DNA from: Chrysochromulina parva
Lineage: Eukaryota; Haptophyta; Prymnesiales; Chrysochromulinaceae
NCBI GenBank assembly: GCA_002887195.1
Contig: PJAB01000663.1
Coordinates: forward strand, 1 to 22,370
Direction of reading: 5' to 3'
Length of the DNA stretch: 22,370 nt
Shown here: positions 8,993 through 19,020 of the stretch, piece by piece
Layout of the letters: the number at the start of each line of letters is the position of its first letter
Position numbering within the stretch: the stretch's first letter is position 1
The notes under the pieces: model-generated
Seen by the model: the letters and a program-made list of their open reading frames with translations, nothing else
Told to the model about the DNA's origin: nothing
Database searches by the model: none
Program-made: the position numbers and the translations under genes

Positions 8993-11900
8993 ATGAGTCC
9001 CGTGCCCTCAGAGGGCGGCGGCACCGGGATGCGCGAGACCATGGTCCCGAGCGTCGACTCGCGCAAGCCACTCGGCTTCCTCGGTGTGGTCTTCCTCCTC
9101 TTCTTCAACGTGTCGGGAGGCCCATTCGGTGCCGAGACGGTGATTTCCAACTGCGGCCCGTTGATCGGGCTGTGCACACTCGCGGCGTTCGGGCTGCTCT
9201 ACTCGGTGCCGCATGCCCTCGTCGTCGCCGAGCTTACATCGTGCTTCCCGAGCAATGGCGGCTACGGCGTGTGGGCACAGATGGCGTTCGGCAGCTTTGT
9301 CCGCATCCAGCAGTCGTACTGGGCGTGGATCGCGGGCGTGGTCGACTTGTCGCTGTATCCGGTGCTGCTGTACTCGAGCGTGGAGCTGATCCTCACCCCA
9401 TCCTTGGAGGTCTCCGTGCCCGACTTGCCGTCGGCCAACTGCTGGGCAGGGGGGGTCGAGCCATCGGGCTGCTGGCGCGAGTACCTCATCAAGCTGGGCA
9501 TGGCCCTCGCGTTCACGCTGCCGAACGTGGTTTCATCGAGGCTGGCGGGGCGCTGGCTGTGTGCGATAGGGATGCTCTCGCTCGTCCCCACGGTCGTCTT
9601 CTGCCTCGTCGCCGCGCCACAGATGCGATGGCCCAACATCGCGCGCCCGCCGCCGAGCGCAGTCGGCCTGACCGCGATTGGGCGCCTCTTGATGGTCGTC
9701 TGGTGGAACCTCTCAGGCTTCTCTGTGAATAAGGCGTCGGCGGTCAAGGGCGAGGTGGACACGAGCCATCGAATGGGCGGGACGGTTGAGCTCGTGCTTG
9801 ACGTCATCGCCATCGTCGCCGTGTACGCGCTTCCGCTCCTCTTCGGGGCCGCAGTCGACGCCGACTGGGCGGCGTGGCAGCCTGGTTCGCTCACTCACGT
9901 GGCGATGGTGGTGGGCGGCACGTGGCTTGGCGTATGGATGAGCGTATCGGCGCTGCTCTCCACGTGGGGCATGTACACCAGCGGCCTGTTCTGCTGCTCG
10001 TTTCAGCTGCTTGGTATGGCCGAGGTTGGCATGGCGCCCCGCCTCTTCATGCGGCGCCACCGATGCACGGGCACACCACTCCACTCGATCGCGCTGCAGC
10101 TGCTACTGGTCGCGTGTCTGATCACACTCGACTTCCCGACCATCCTCGCTGTGGCCAACTTTTTCAGCGCCGCCAGCGCCGTGCTCGAGTTCCCCGCGGC
10201 GCTCCTGCTGCGACGTTCTGAGGCTTCCTGGCAGCGCCCACGGCAGCGCCCGTACCGGGTGCCAGTAGGGACATTGGGTATGGGGCTGTCGATCGTGGCA
10301 CCGGTCGCCATCTCGCTCGGCGTGTGCGTGGTCGCCTGCATGCAGTCTGTGGAGTCGACGGCCCTCATCGGAGTGGGACTTGTGCTCGGCGTCGTCCCCT
10401 ATGCCCTCGTCCGCTTCGTCAATGCGAGCTCCCCCTTCGAGGAGCTCGCCTCGGGAGCGCATCTCGAGCGCCGTCTCGGGCACATGGAGCGTGAGGATGA
10501 GGTGCGCAGCGCCGTCTCTGAGGCGTCGCGCGAGTACCACCGCCACGGGGTGTGGAACGGAGAGGAGGCCAACGTCGGTGCGCTTGGGCGCGTACGCGCG
10601 TACTTCATCAGCACGGACTCCAAGCTGTTCGAGACTATCTCATCTCATCTCCAACCATCTCGGACGCGCTCGGCACCTCATCTCATCTCATCTCATCTCA
10701 TCTCCCATCCGCCGCAGGGGTACGTGGCCGCCGATTGGGCCCCCTCGTCGCCGTCCGCGGACTCGGTGATGTGCACGCCTACAGAAGCGCAACTCGACGT
10801 ACCCGCTCCCCAACAACGTTTGGACGTGAGTTTGGACGAGAGGTTCGGTGATGGCGCGCTCGCCGGCGCGGCTTCGATGGCGCCATCCGGTGGCGAGTCC
10901 CGGTTGGTTCACCATGGATCTCAACCGGCCACTGCCGCCGATCCCTCACCGCGCCAGCGCAGGCGGATGCTCCGTCAGTTTGCCGTCTGCGTGCTCATCG
11001 CCGTCTTCTTGTACGCACAGGGCGGCGCCTCTATTCTCGCGCCGTACTTCGCCGGCTCGCCCCCCGGCCTCATAGTCGGTCCCCACATCACCGGACTCAT
11101 CTTTGCAGCATATCCAACGGCCACAGCGCTCGCCACCCCCCTCCCGGCACGCACCATGCGCGCCTGGGGCACGCGCACCACCGTCGCCCTTGGGCTGATG
11201 CTCACGATGCTCGGCAATCTGGGGTTCGGCTGGTTGCCACGCGTTTCGTCGAGCCGCGCCACCCTCGCCGTTGGCTTGGCGCTGTGCCGCGCGATGTCTG
11301 GGGTTGGCGGGCAGCTGGCCGAAGCGGGCGCACTCACGACGGTGGCGGTCCAAGGGTGGGGACACAATCTCGGAAAGGCCCTCTCAGGCATGGAGGTCGC
11401 GGGAGGCATGGGCTCTGCCATCGGAGCAGCTCTTGGAGGGGCCCTATACGAAGCCGGGGCGTCCCTCCCGTTCGACGACGGCCAGTTCATGGCGCCAATG
11501 ATAGCGACCGTGGCCCTGGGCCTGCTCATCCTCCCCGTGGTCCTCGCGGTGCTCCCGTCCAATCTCATCGGCATTCCTGTTCCCGGCCGCTCCGCCACGC
11601 CGTTCAAAAGACAAACGATCCGACAAGCGCTGACCTTTCGTCGGATCGTGACGATTGTGTCTCTGCTCCTCTGCGCAATGACCTTCGAAGGCCTCAACCC
11701 CATCTTCGAGCCCCATCTGAACGCGCCACCTTTCCAGCTGCGGGAGTCGTACATTGGATGCATCCTCTCCGGAACCAGCTTGGTCTACACCCTGGTCGCG
11801 CTGCCGACGGGCTATGTGACTTCGCGGGTGCTCCAGGAAGGCAAGATGGCTGGCAGGCGGCTCCGAAGCATCATGTTGTGCGGATGGATGAGTTTTGCCC

Positions 11901-12340
11901 TCGCGGCGCTTCTGCTCCTCGTCAAACCCAAGTATGGATTCGACCCGCATTTCCCACTACCCCCGCTCACCCGACTCATTCTCGCCGCCCCGCTGCTTGG
12001 TATCGGCTGCGCCCTCTGCGTGGTCCCTTCCCTACCCGACCTGGAGCGTGGGATCGCACCAGGCAACGACTCTGGTCGAGCTCGCCTGTGTGCCCTGTGG
12101 ACGGGCACCTATGCCACCGGTGCGGCCATCGGTCCTCTGGTCTCGTCCGCCTTGTTCGACGCGGTGGGCTGGGATGCGTGCATGATCTTCGTCGCCGGGT
12201 TGAGCGCCATCTCCGCTGCGACCCTGCTGACCAAGAACATAGCTCGATCGTTGATCCGAGCACCTCCGCCAGCCCTGCTGCACAACATCGTCGCTGAGCA
12301 TCAACGTCCTGAAAATTCGCCCGCAGTCCACCTGCCGTAG
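8993..12340 (+). CDS. Fused APC-type polyamine/amino-acid permease and SLC18-like MFS transporter
   Basis: One open frame of 1115 residues from the ATG at 8993. Residues ~20-480 form an APC-superfamily permease with about 12 membrane segments. The signature FNVSGGPFGAETVISNCGPL, then AELTSCFPSNGGYGVWAQMA and VDLSLYPVLLYSS, resembles plant and protist polyamine uptake (PUT/LAT) transporters. A linker of ~180 residues follows, with a pentanucleotide-coded stretch. Residues ~660-1090 form an MFS transporter with about 12 segments; GLIFAAYPTATALATPLPAR and MEVAGGMGSAIGAALGGALY match the SLC18 vesicular amine family, of which SLC18B1 is a vesicular polyamine carrier. Polyamine specificity for either half is inferred. 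No stop separates the halves. Odd points: such a double transporter is unusual, and 10592-10717 may be an intron. Two adjacent genes are less likely but possible. Confidence 0.78.
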   Translation: MSPVPSEGGGTGMRETMVPSVDSRKPLGFLGVVFLLFFNVSGGPFGAETVISNCGPLIGLCTLAAFGLLYSVPHALVVAELTSCFPSNGGYGVWAQMAFGSFVRIQQSYWAWIAGVVDLSLYPVLLYSSVELILTPSLEVSVPDLPSANCWAGGVEPSGCWREYLIKLGMALAFTLPNVVSSRLAGRWLCAIGMLSLVPTVVFCLVAAPQMRWPNIARPPPSAVGLTAIGRLLMVVWWNLSGFSVNKASAVKGEVDTSHRMGGTVELVLDVIAIVAVYALPLLFGAAVDADWAAWQPGSLTHVAMVVGGTWLGVWMSVSALLSTWGMYTSGLFCCSFQLLGMAEVGMAPRLFMRRHRCTGTPLHSIALQLLLVACLITLDFPTILAVANFFSAASAVLEFPAALLLRRSEASWQRPRQRPYRVPVGTLGMGLSIVAPVAISLGVCVVACMQSVESTALIGVGLVLGVVPYALVRFVNASSPFEELASGAHLERRLGHMEREDEVRSAVSEASREYHRHGVWNGEEANVGALGRVRAYFISTDSKLFETISSHLQPSRTRSAPHLISSHLISHPPQGYVAADWAPSSPSADSVMCTPTEAQLDVPAPQQRLDVSLDERFGDGALAGAASMAPSGGESRLVHHGSQPATAADPSPRQRRRMLRQFAVCVLIAVFLYAQGGASILAPYFAGSPPGLIVGPHITGLIFAAYPTATALATPLPARTMRAWGTRTTVALGLMLTMLGNLGFGWLPRVSSSRATLAVGLALCRAMSGVGGQLAEAGALTTVAVQGWGHNLGKALSGMEVAGGMGSAIGAALGGALYEAGASLPFDDGQFMAPMIATVALGLLILPVVLAVLPSNLIGIPVPGRSATPFKRQTIRQALTFRRIVTIVSLLLCAMTFEGLNPIFEPHLNAPPFQLRESYIGCILSGTSLVYTLVALPTGYVTSRVLQEGKMAGRRLRSIMLCGWMSFALAALLLLVKPKYGFDPHFPLPPLTRLILAAPLLGIGCALCVVPSLPDLERGIAPGNDSGRARLCALWTGTYATGAAIGPLVSSALFDAVGWDACMIFVAGLSAISAATLLTKNIARSLIRAPPPALLHNIVAEHQRPENSPAVHLP
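10631..10717 (+). repeat. ATCTC/decamer repeat: coding linker or unrecognised intron
   Basis: The stretch is made of CATCTCATCT-type units and ends in CCGCCGCAG before GGGTACGTGG, like an intron 3' end. It is open in frame (read as SSHLI repeats), and no AG|GT donor adjoins it. A candidate GTACGC donor at 10592 would give a 126-nt phase-0 intron and leave the frame intact. Confidence 0.6.
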
Positions 12341-12756
12341 TCAATACAATTCGTAGCTCTCAGCTTACTTCATGTCAGTCACGTAGTTCTAGTTTTTCGT
12401 TAGAGGATTCATGTAGTTCGGTTGCTCAGTTATCACATATCTAAATCCATGTCATATCCCCGCAGTTGCCGTGTTGCGCGGCGCGGGGACGTGAACGGCG
12501 CCGAGCGTCCTGCTCACATGATCACGAATGTGCAATGTCGAATCTCCACCTCCGCCGGACCTACACAGAACACACATCACACTGAGACCTACATATATAC
12601 ACTTGTTTTCAGTGACGTGAGCCTCCCAGCGCATCGTACCATACACGTCACGCAAATAAGGTAGTACGGTACCCGACCCCCTTCCCCCTCGAACACGAAC
12701 TATACTCATCGCGCCCATCACACCCGACACCCCATCTGAGCACCCCCCCGAGCCAT
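12341..12756. other. Convergent intergenic region
   Basis: This 416 bp between the stops of the transporter (plus) and the 5-phosphatase gene (minus) is AT-richer than its surroundings and should hold both 3' ends. Near 12355-12422 there are loose repeats of the form (C/T)(A/G)TAGTTC. An inverted repeat pairs GTGACGTG (12612-12619) with CACGTCAC (12644-12651) around 24 bp. No gene is recognised. Confidence 0.5.
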
Positions 12757-15700
12757 TCACAGCTCCTCGGACTCTACCGCCTCGGGCGCGGCGGGCGGCG
12801 GTGTGGGGGCAGTGGTCGGCATCGGCTTTCCCGACAGCCCTAGCGACTCGTCCGTGGCGGGCGGCTTGGGCGACCACACGAGTCTCGAAGCGACTGGCTT
12901 GTGGTCCGAGATGACCACTGCTTGAGAGCACACGTACGCGAGGGAGGAGAGCGAGCCGCCGCTCACACACCAAAGGACACGGTCCGTCCATGCAGGCACT
13001 CGAGCCTTCTCGCTTGTGTCGTAGATCTGAGTGCCGGGATCATACTTGTATGTGGGTTGGAACGCAATGGGCGCCTCCTCGAATCGCTCAAAGGCGGCGA
13101 GGGATGCCTGCGCATTCTTCAGCTGGTCCGCCTTGAGCATCGAAGTGTAGTCACCCGACTCGATCATCGCGCGAACTTCCTCATTAGGAAGGTCGATCCG
13201 GTAGTTGAGGTCTCCGAGCCACACGCAGAGATCGTGTTCGCGGGGAGAGGGGAAGGGCCCACCTCGGGCTGCCTTGTACTCTTTCGCGAGGCCCGTGAGG
13301 ACCTCGTGATGGGTCGCGTTGCGCTCGGAAAAGTCCTTCTGCCCGGCGGGCAGGTGGGCATTGATAATGCAAAGGCAAGCGCCTCCGATGTCCATCCGCA
13401 GTGCGATGGCGCCCTTGTTCCCTGCATGCACACCGATCGCATCCGAGCCGAAACCACACGCGACGGCCTTGGCGAAGATGCCGCGGACGTGCTCGGCGAG
13501 GTGCGAGCGCACGTACACCAAGAGAAGCACGCCCACCATCTGCTCGACACAGACCTCGAGGTAGGTCTCGCCAGGGTACATCTGCTTGATGACAGCCTCC
13601 AGCCGGCCTTGGCACTCGATCCGCTTCTTGTCGTTGTCCACGAGCACGTTCTTCACATTGAGCGACACAAACTCCTGGAAGCCCAGGACCACCATGTCGG
13701 GGGGCGAAGCGACCCCCGGCTGTTGCAGCCACGCGCTCAGGTCCTCTGCCGACGCGTTCTTGCCGTTCGAGTTGAAGGTGCCAACGAAGAGTTGAAGGGG
13801 GTCGAGTGCACCGCCGAGGAGATGCGTGCGCGGAGAACGGATCGACTTTCCACAGCCGAGCAGGCAGTCGATGGCAGCTTGCTTCGTCTCCTCCACCGCC
13901 TCATTGTTGAGCAGCTGGTTGGCCGCCTTGGCGCCGCGATCGAGCACATCGCTCCCGAGGGAAGACAACTTCTCCGCCAGGGTCTTCTTCTTCTTCTCCA
14001 GCTGATCTCCCTCGGGTGAGCTGTCCTTGATGCTCAGCTGCATCTTGCTGCCCGTGTACTGCAACGAGAGCGTGTCGCCGTTCTCTGCCCAAACCTTGCG
14101 CACCGCCGTCTGCACGGCCGCCTGGAGATTCGCGTCCTGCACCACGCCGCACTGCTCGCAAAGGGCGCCGAGCTGGGCGGAGATCGACTGCGTGCCGATC
14201 TGCATCTGCGCCGCGTTCGTGCGAGCTCCCGAATCGAGCTCATTCGTCCTCACGACGCCTTTCTGGACACTCGACGGCGCTGCGCCGCCGCGCACGAGGC
14301 TGAAGAAGCCAAATGTGGAGGGGCACGCGTCAGGTGCGATTGTGGACATGCCCTCGAGCTGCTCGACGAGAGCGCTGAGTCCCTCGGCGCGCGTGGGCTT
14401 GCTCGCGGCATTGAGGTCGAAGGCAAAATAGCGCGTGTCCTTCTGCTGGTCTGCCACGAGCGAGACTGCCTTGGCAAGGTACTGAGCGATCTCCCCCTCA
14501 TCCCCTTTGTCCTCGAGGAGGGAGAGCACGAGGACCGGCCCGCCGTACAGCGCCGCGTGTGTCTCCATATGAGCTCTGAGCGAGGGGACTGCCAGCTCGA
14601 CGACGCGCGAGAGCTTGGCCTTGGATGAGAACCCGGTGGCTTGCTTCTCCCAAAAGATGGGCGGGGAGCCTCGAGTCTGGACGATGGACGCGCATGCACT
14701 CTTGGTGGCCTCGAGATACATGATCTGCTCCGATTCCACAAAGTCCGCCGCCGCCGCAGAATCGCTCAGCCCGATCGCCTTCAGACGCGTGCCCGCATAC
14801 TCCACGGAGCGACGGGAGATGACCGAGATTGTGAGCCTCACCTGCTGTGCAAGGGCCTCTCCCATGACGAACTGCTCCGTCACGATTGCGGCGTGCATGA
14901 TCGTCGTCAGCCAAGGCCCTTCAGGGCTCGCGGCCCGAATCGGCTCGAGAGCGGCGGCGTTCCAACAAAAGCGAGCGTCCGCGGTCGAGGGGCTCGCCGC
15001 ACGCCGCTGGAGCGTATGGGTCAGGTCCTTCACCTCGCCCGCTAGGTTGGTCGAGAGGTTGCCCGCCAAGAAGATGTCGCCAGCCTCGAGGAAGAGCCCG
15101 AGGGACTTGCGCTGCTGCTTGCCTTGCGTCGTGGCGGGCGCAAACGGGTCCTTGGCGGCGGCGCTCGCAGATTTGAGAGGGAGGAAGACCGTCTTCGTCA
15201 CAGCGAGCACGTTGATGACGCCGTCCTCGGAGGCGAGTTGGCGTGGCGATGCCTGTGTAATGAGGACGAGCGATCGGTCATCGGGATGCGTGAGGAGGCC
15301 TACGACGCCCTCGATCTTGAAGGAGCGAACACGCTTCCCCACACCCCCGATGAACTCATCAAGGGCCTCTGGATGGCCCAGACGGCACGTGCCCGTCTCG
15401 CGCTCGAGGATCAGGTATGGCTCGACCGGCGAGAAAGCGATGATGTAGTGCCTCTCGTCGGGGGGTACGAAGCAGCAGAGAGCTGCGCTCGTCTGCTCGT
15501 CGAAGGCCTTCACACCGACCGTGATTTGGAGCCATTCCTTGATCTGTGTCGAGGGGGAGGTGGCAAGGGGGTGAGGTGGCGAAGGGGAGATGCGCGGGAG
15601 CGACGAGGAGATGGTCGGGGGGCAGATCGAGGGAAGTGAGCGAGCGAGGCGCGTTCTCACCTTCTCGAGAAATGCGGCGCCGCTCTCGCCCGACTCGAGA

Positions 15701-18700
15701 ACGTAGCTCTCGTGCCCAACACCGTCCTTATACGCGAGCTCGAGCAAGTTCTGCAACGCGTCCACCGGAGCGCCCGTCGGCGATGGCTGTGCGACGAGCG
15801 CCTTGAAACTCACCTCGAGGGCATTGACGGCCTTGGACCGATTCGAAGCGACCTTCTCGACCCACTTCTGCGCGGCATTGACGAAGCCCGGACCCTTCTC
15901 CTCGCCCAGGACCCACGTCTTGTGGTTGACACCGCATTTGATCGCCTGCGCGGTGGGCGGGGGACGGTCGAAGGAGAGTGGGGGGGGGATTGTGGGGAGA
16001 TCGTGCAACGGTCGACGGAGCCCCCAAAGGAGTCGAGAGGAGATCTCGTGGGGAGATCAGGGGGAGATCGTGTTGAGATCGCACCTTCACGAGCGAGGCC
16101 TTGAGCGCGCTCACGTCTTGGTCCTGCGCCGACGCATTCCACACGCCGCGCAGCTCCTCCATCGCCTCTGCACGCGCTGCCTTGACTGTTTCACACCAGG
16201 CCTCCGCCGCCTGCACGCGCTCGCTGCCCATCTCGGCGCCCTCCTTGTACACCCCATCAGCACCCATCACACTCACCCTATACGTAGCATGCGCGACCCC
16301 GGCGTGGAGCGCCGCCGCAAGCGCCGCTTCGAGCGCGGCAACATCCTGATCGGTGAAGCTATCGCTCAGTTCGCGGGCAAAGTGGGAGGACCCATTCTTC
16401 CAGACAGCGACCAGCTGCTTGTACGTCTTCTGGCGGAGCTCGCTCACCGTGCTCGCCCACCTGGTGGCCGCGCTCACGAGCTTGCTCCCGCTCTCGCCAG
16501 ACTCTTTGGGATGGTTCGTGCTGGTACCATTCGAGAAGAAGCTCGAGAAGGACGCAGTCGAGAAGGACGCGGTACGCTCCATGCCATCGGTCGCAGGTGG
16601 CTGCTTGTCCGTCTTGTACGTAGAGTGCGCCACGCCGACCGCGCGAGCCTCCCCGATCGCCTTGCCGAGGAGATCGAGGTCCTGCACAATCAATCTCGAT
16701 GCGGAGATCCTCAGAGGCTATCGAAGAGGCCATCAGATGCCACAGATGCCACAGAGGTCATCAGAGGTCATCAGAGGCCACCAGAGGCCATCAGAGGCCA
16801 TCAGAGCAACAGAGATCATCAGATGCAATGTGATGTCATCATATGCAATCAGAGGCCATCAGAGGTCATTAGAGGTCATCAGATGCAATCGAGCACACTC
16901 ACCACCATCTCGATCAACATCAGCTGCCATCAAGCACACTCACCTGCTCGATCATCTCGCTCTGGAAGACAGCACACAGCGCCTCCGTGGCCTCCGCGCG
17001 CATGGTTTTCACCGCCAGAAGCCACGCACTCGCCTTGGCGACCTGCGCGCTGCCGTAATGCACCTCGGCGCTGGGATCCGACGGAGCGACCTTTTTCATC
17101 GCAAAGGTCGGGTGGTCGACGCCGCATGCCTTGGCCTCCTCAATTGCGGCGGCGAGCAGGTCGACGTCTTGCTCGGCGGGTTCGTCATACTTTGCCGCCG
17201 AGGTGAGCGCCTTGTACGCGGACATGCGCGAGTCGTTCAGCCTGGTGCACCAGCTTGCGAGCGCCTGGACGAATTTGGGCCCCGACTCCCCTTCGTACCC
17301 AGCAGAGCTCTCGGTCACGTATGAGTCTTGGCCCACGCCCGAGCTCTTCACCTCCTCAAGCACCTTGCGCAGCTCACTCAGGTCTTGGTCGACGGCGTTG
17401 CCAATCTTCCACACGGCGCGCGCGCTCTCGACGGCCAGCTTCCGCCGGTCCAAGACACGGTCCAGCCGCTCTTTGCATCGGGAGATCAGCTCGTCACTCT
17501 TCTGGCCAGCCATCTGTGCCATCACGATCCCACCCGTGAGCAAGCTCAGGTGATCAAAGTCCGCATCCTCGCACTGCAACGCCTTTAGGAGCTCAGCGTC
17601 CGCGCTCTTCCGCGCCTCCGTGACTTCGACTAACCAGTCGCGCGCCGACCGGACGTACGCGGAGCCCAGCGTGGCGCCCTCGATCACGTACGCCTCCTGC
17701 GCGACTCCGGCCGCCTCGGCCTCCGCGAGCGCCGCCTCAAGCGCGTCCGTATTTTGAGATGCCATCTCGCGATTCGTCAAAGGCTTGACGGCCGATTTGA
17801 GCGCGTCGACTGCCTTAGCACGCCACGCGACGACGTGCTGCAGCTTCGCCTCCGCCTTCCGGATGAGCTCAGTCGAGATTCCTCCGGCCTCCGTGGCCAG
17901 CTGGATGCCCGCCGTGCGCAGCTTCTCTGCATCCACCGCCGGCGCCTCGGCGTCCACGAACATGTCGAGGACCTGCTGCGCGGAGCTGCGGGAGGTCGAG
18001 ACCTTCTCGAACCACGCCTCATGCCGCGAGAGGAACTGCGGACCGCTCTCGATCTCCGCTCGATCTCCGATCTCGGCGCCCTCGATCATGTACGCGCTCT
18101 GGCCCACGCCGCTCAGCTTGGCATTCTGGATCGCCTCCGCCAACGACGCGAGCTCCTGAGCCACCATCGTCGGCCTCGTCGCCTCTCGCAGCATCCTCAC
18201 AGCGCTACGACGCGCCTCGAGCACCTCGGCCAGCTTCGTCTCGCATTTGGCCACCAAGCTGGCATCGAGCCCGCCCACCTTTCTGGCCGCGTCGATGCCA
18301 CGGGCGGCGACATGATTGCAGTCCAACTCCGCGGGAGCCTTGATGAGGGTCGCCTGCAACACGGCGTTTGCATTGCTCCGAGATTGAAGCAGGGTCTGCA
18401 GCCAAGCGTCCGTGCTGGCGACTAACTCCGCCCCGGATTCGCCTGCACCCGCCTGATACGTTTTATGGGGCACGCCTGCAGTCTTCGCCGAAGCAATGGC
18501 GTCCTCCAAAGCCTTCGAGTCCTGCTTTTGGCTCTTGACTGCCTCAAGCATCTCCTTGAGGTGGGTCACCGCCCCTGCACGCTGCGCGACGATGTCGTCG
18601 CGGCGCTTATTGGCTGCCTCCAAGTCATCGACAGGGACGCACCGTTTGGCGAGCGCGTCTTTGTCACCACTCGATTCGTGCTTTTTTCGCTTTTCCCACG

Positions 18701-18848
18701 CGTGCTCGAGGGTCTTTTCAAGGAGCGCCAGGTCCACCTCCGCGTGGGGCAGCGCCATCAAAGAGGCAATCTGTTTCTCATCCGTGACACCCATGGCAGA
18801 CCTGGCCTCAAACATGATGTTCTTGGCCGCCTTGAACATTGAGGACAT
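12757..18848 (-). CDS. Synaptojanin-like protein: novel helical repeats, inactive Sac domain, inositol polyphosphate 5-phosphatase
   Basis: Four exons (18848-16944, 16681-16085, 15945-15661, 15543-12757), all phase 0, give 1857 residues. The ATG at 18848 is the first in frame. Residues ~110-930 hold about twelve repeats of 55-112 residues, most 55-75, many starting D-x-x-x-L and carrying GV(G/A)xxxY, then ESG and a Trp helix. Residues ~930-1460 are a Sac domain: ADFVESEQIMYLEA, SIVQTRGSPPIFWEK, RYFAFDL, NGDTLSLQYTGSK. The catalytic CX5R is lost: the segment at 1361-1372 reads RTNELDSGARTN, with Glu1364 where the Cys should be. Residues ~1505-1825 are an intact 5-phosphatase: FVGTFNSNGK, GFQEF, GNKGAIALRM, WLGDLNYRID, PAWTDRVLW, SDHKPV. 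The expected reaction is removal of the 5-phosphate from PI(4,5)P2-type lipids during membrane traffic; the Sac part may only bind lipid. A Pro-rich tail follows. No transmembrane segment is seen. Confidence 0.9.
15544..15660 (-). other. Intron 3 of the Sac/5-phosphatase gene (117 nt, multiple of three)
   Basis: The donor is GAGAAG|GTGAGA and the acceptor is ACACAG|ATCAAG, phase 0. It has no in-frame stop, so retention would insert 39 residues rich in Pro, Ser and Arg between the last repeat and the Sac domain. Their composition differs from the flanks, which supports an intron. Internally GAGGTGGCRAAGGGG recurs on the plus strand. Confidence 0.75.
15946..16084 (-). other. Intron 2 of the Sac/5-phosphatase gene (139 nt)
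   Basis: The donor is GTGAAG|GTGCGATC and the acceptor is GCGCAG|GCGATC, phase 0. Splicing rebuilds the repeat signature (SLVK|AIKCGVNHKTW). Sense-strand GATCTCCCC-type units of 10-11 nt fill the middle. Confidence 0.85.
16682..16943 (-). other. Intron 1 of the Sac/5-phosphatase gene (262 nt)
   Basis: The donor is GAGCAG|GTGAGTGTG and the acceptor is TTGTGCAG|GACCTC, phase 0. It falls exactly between two helical protein repeats (EQ|DLDLL). A second donor-like copy, GTGAGTGTGCTCGAT, lies about 40 nt into the intron. Confidence 0.88.
16711..16890 (-). repeat. Intronic decamer minisatellite (GATKRCMTCT)
   Basis: About 17 tandem units of roughly 10 nt, on the sense strand GATGGCCTCT, GATGACCTCT, GATTGCATCT and GATTGCATAT. 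It fills most of intron 1. The GATTGCATAT unit also occurs in the intron of the SGNH gene. Confidence 0.9.
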
Positions 18849-19020
18849 GAGAGAGCGCACAAGGTCGCTGTCCACTCAGCACCGACATCGAGTGTGAACT
18901 AACCATTGGCTGTGAACTTAGAAGACCCCACTTGACACACGCAACACATACAATAGAGCGGGGCCTGGCCTCATGCCGATGCATGCGCCATGATGCGATT
19001 TCGTCGCCAGTTCTCTTCGC
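18849..19020. other. Spacer between two minus-strand genes
   Basis: This 172 bp runs from the stop of the CUE-UFD1-UBX gene to the ATG of the Sac/5-phosphatase gene, so it must contain the 3' end of one and the promoter and 5' UTR of the other. No named element is visible. Confidence 0.4.

Noticed and set aside
12901..14019. Plus-strand frame of 372 codons
   Set aside because: It is antisense to the conserved 5-phosphatase motifs and has no recognisable domain.
15544..15660. Intron 3 of the Sac gene as translated sequence
   Set aside because: It is open in frame, but its Pro/Ser/Arg composition, GTGAGA donor and ACACAG acceptor fit an intron, and skipping it joins the repeat region directly to the Sac domain.
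16711..16890. CRISPR-like array
   Set aside because: Units are degenerate 10-mers in direct contact, without spacers, inside a spliced intron of a eukaryotic gene.
17754..18425. Plus-strand frame of 223 codons
   Set aside because: It is antisense to the helical repeats of the Sac/5-phosphatase gene; its His/Arg/Leu-rich product is a shadow.
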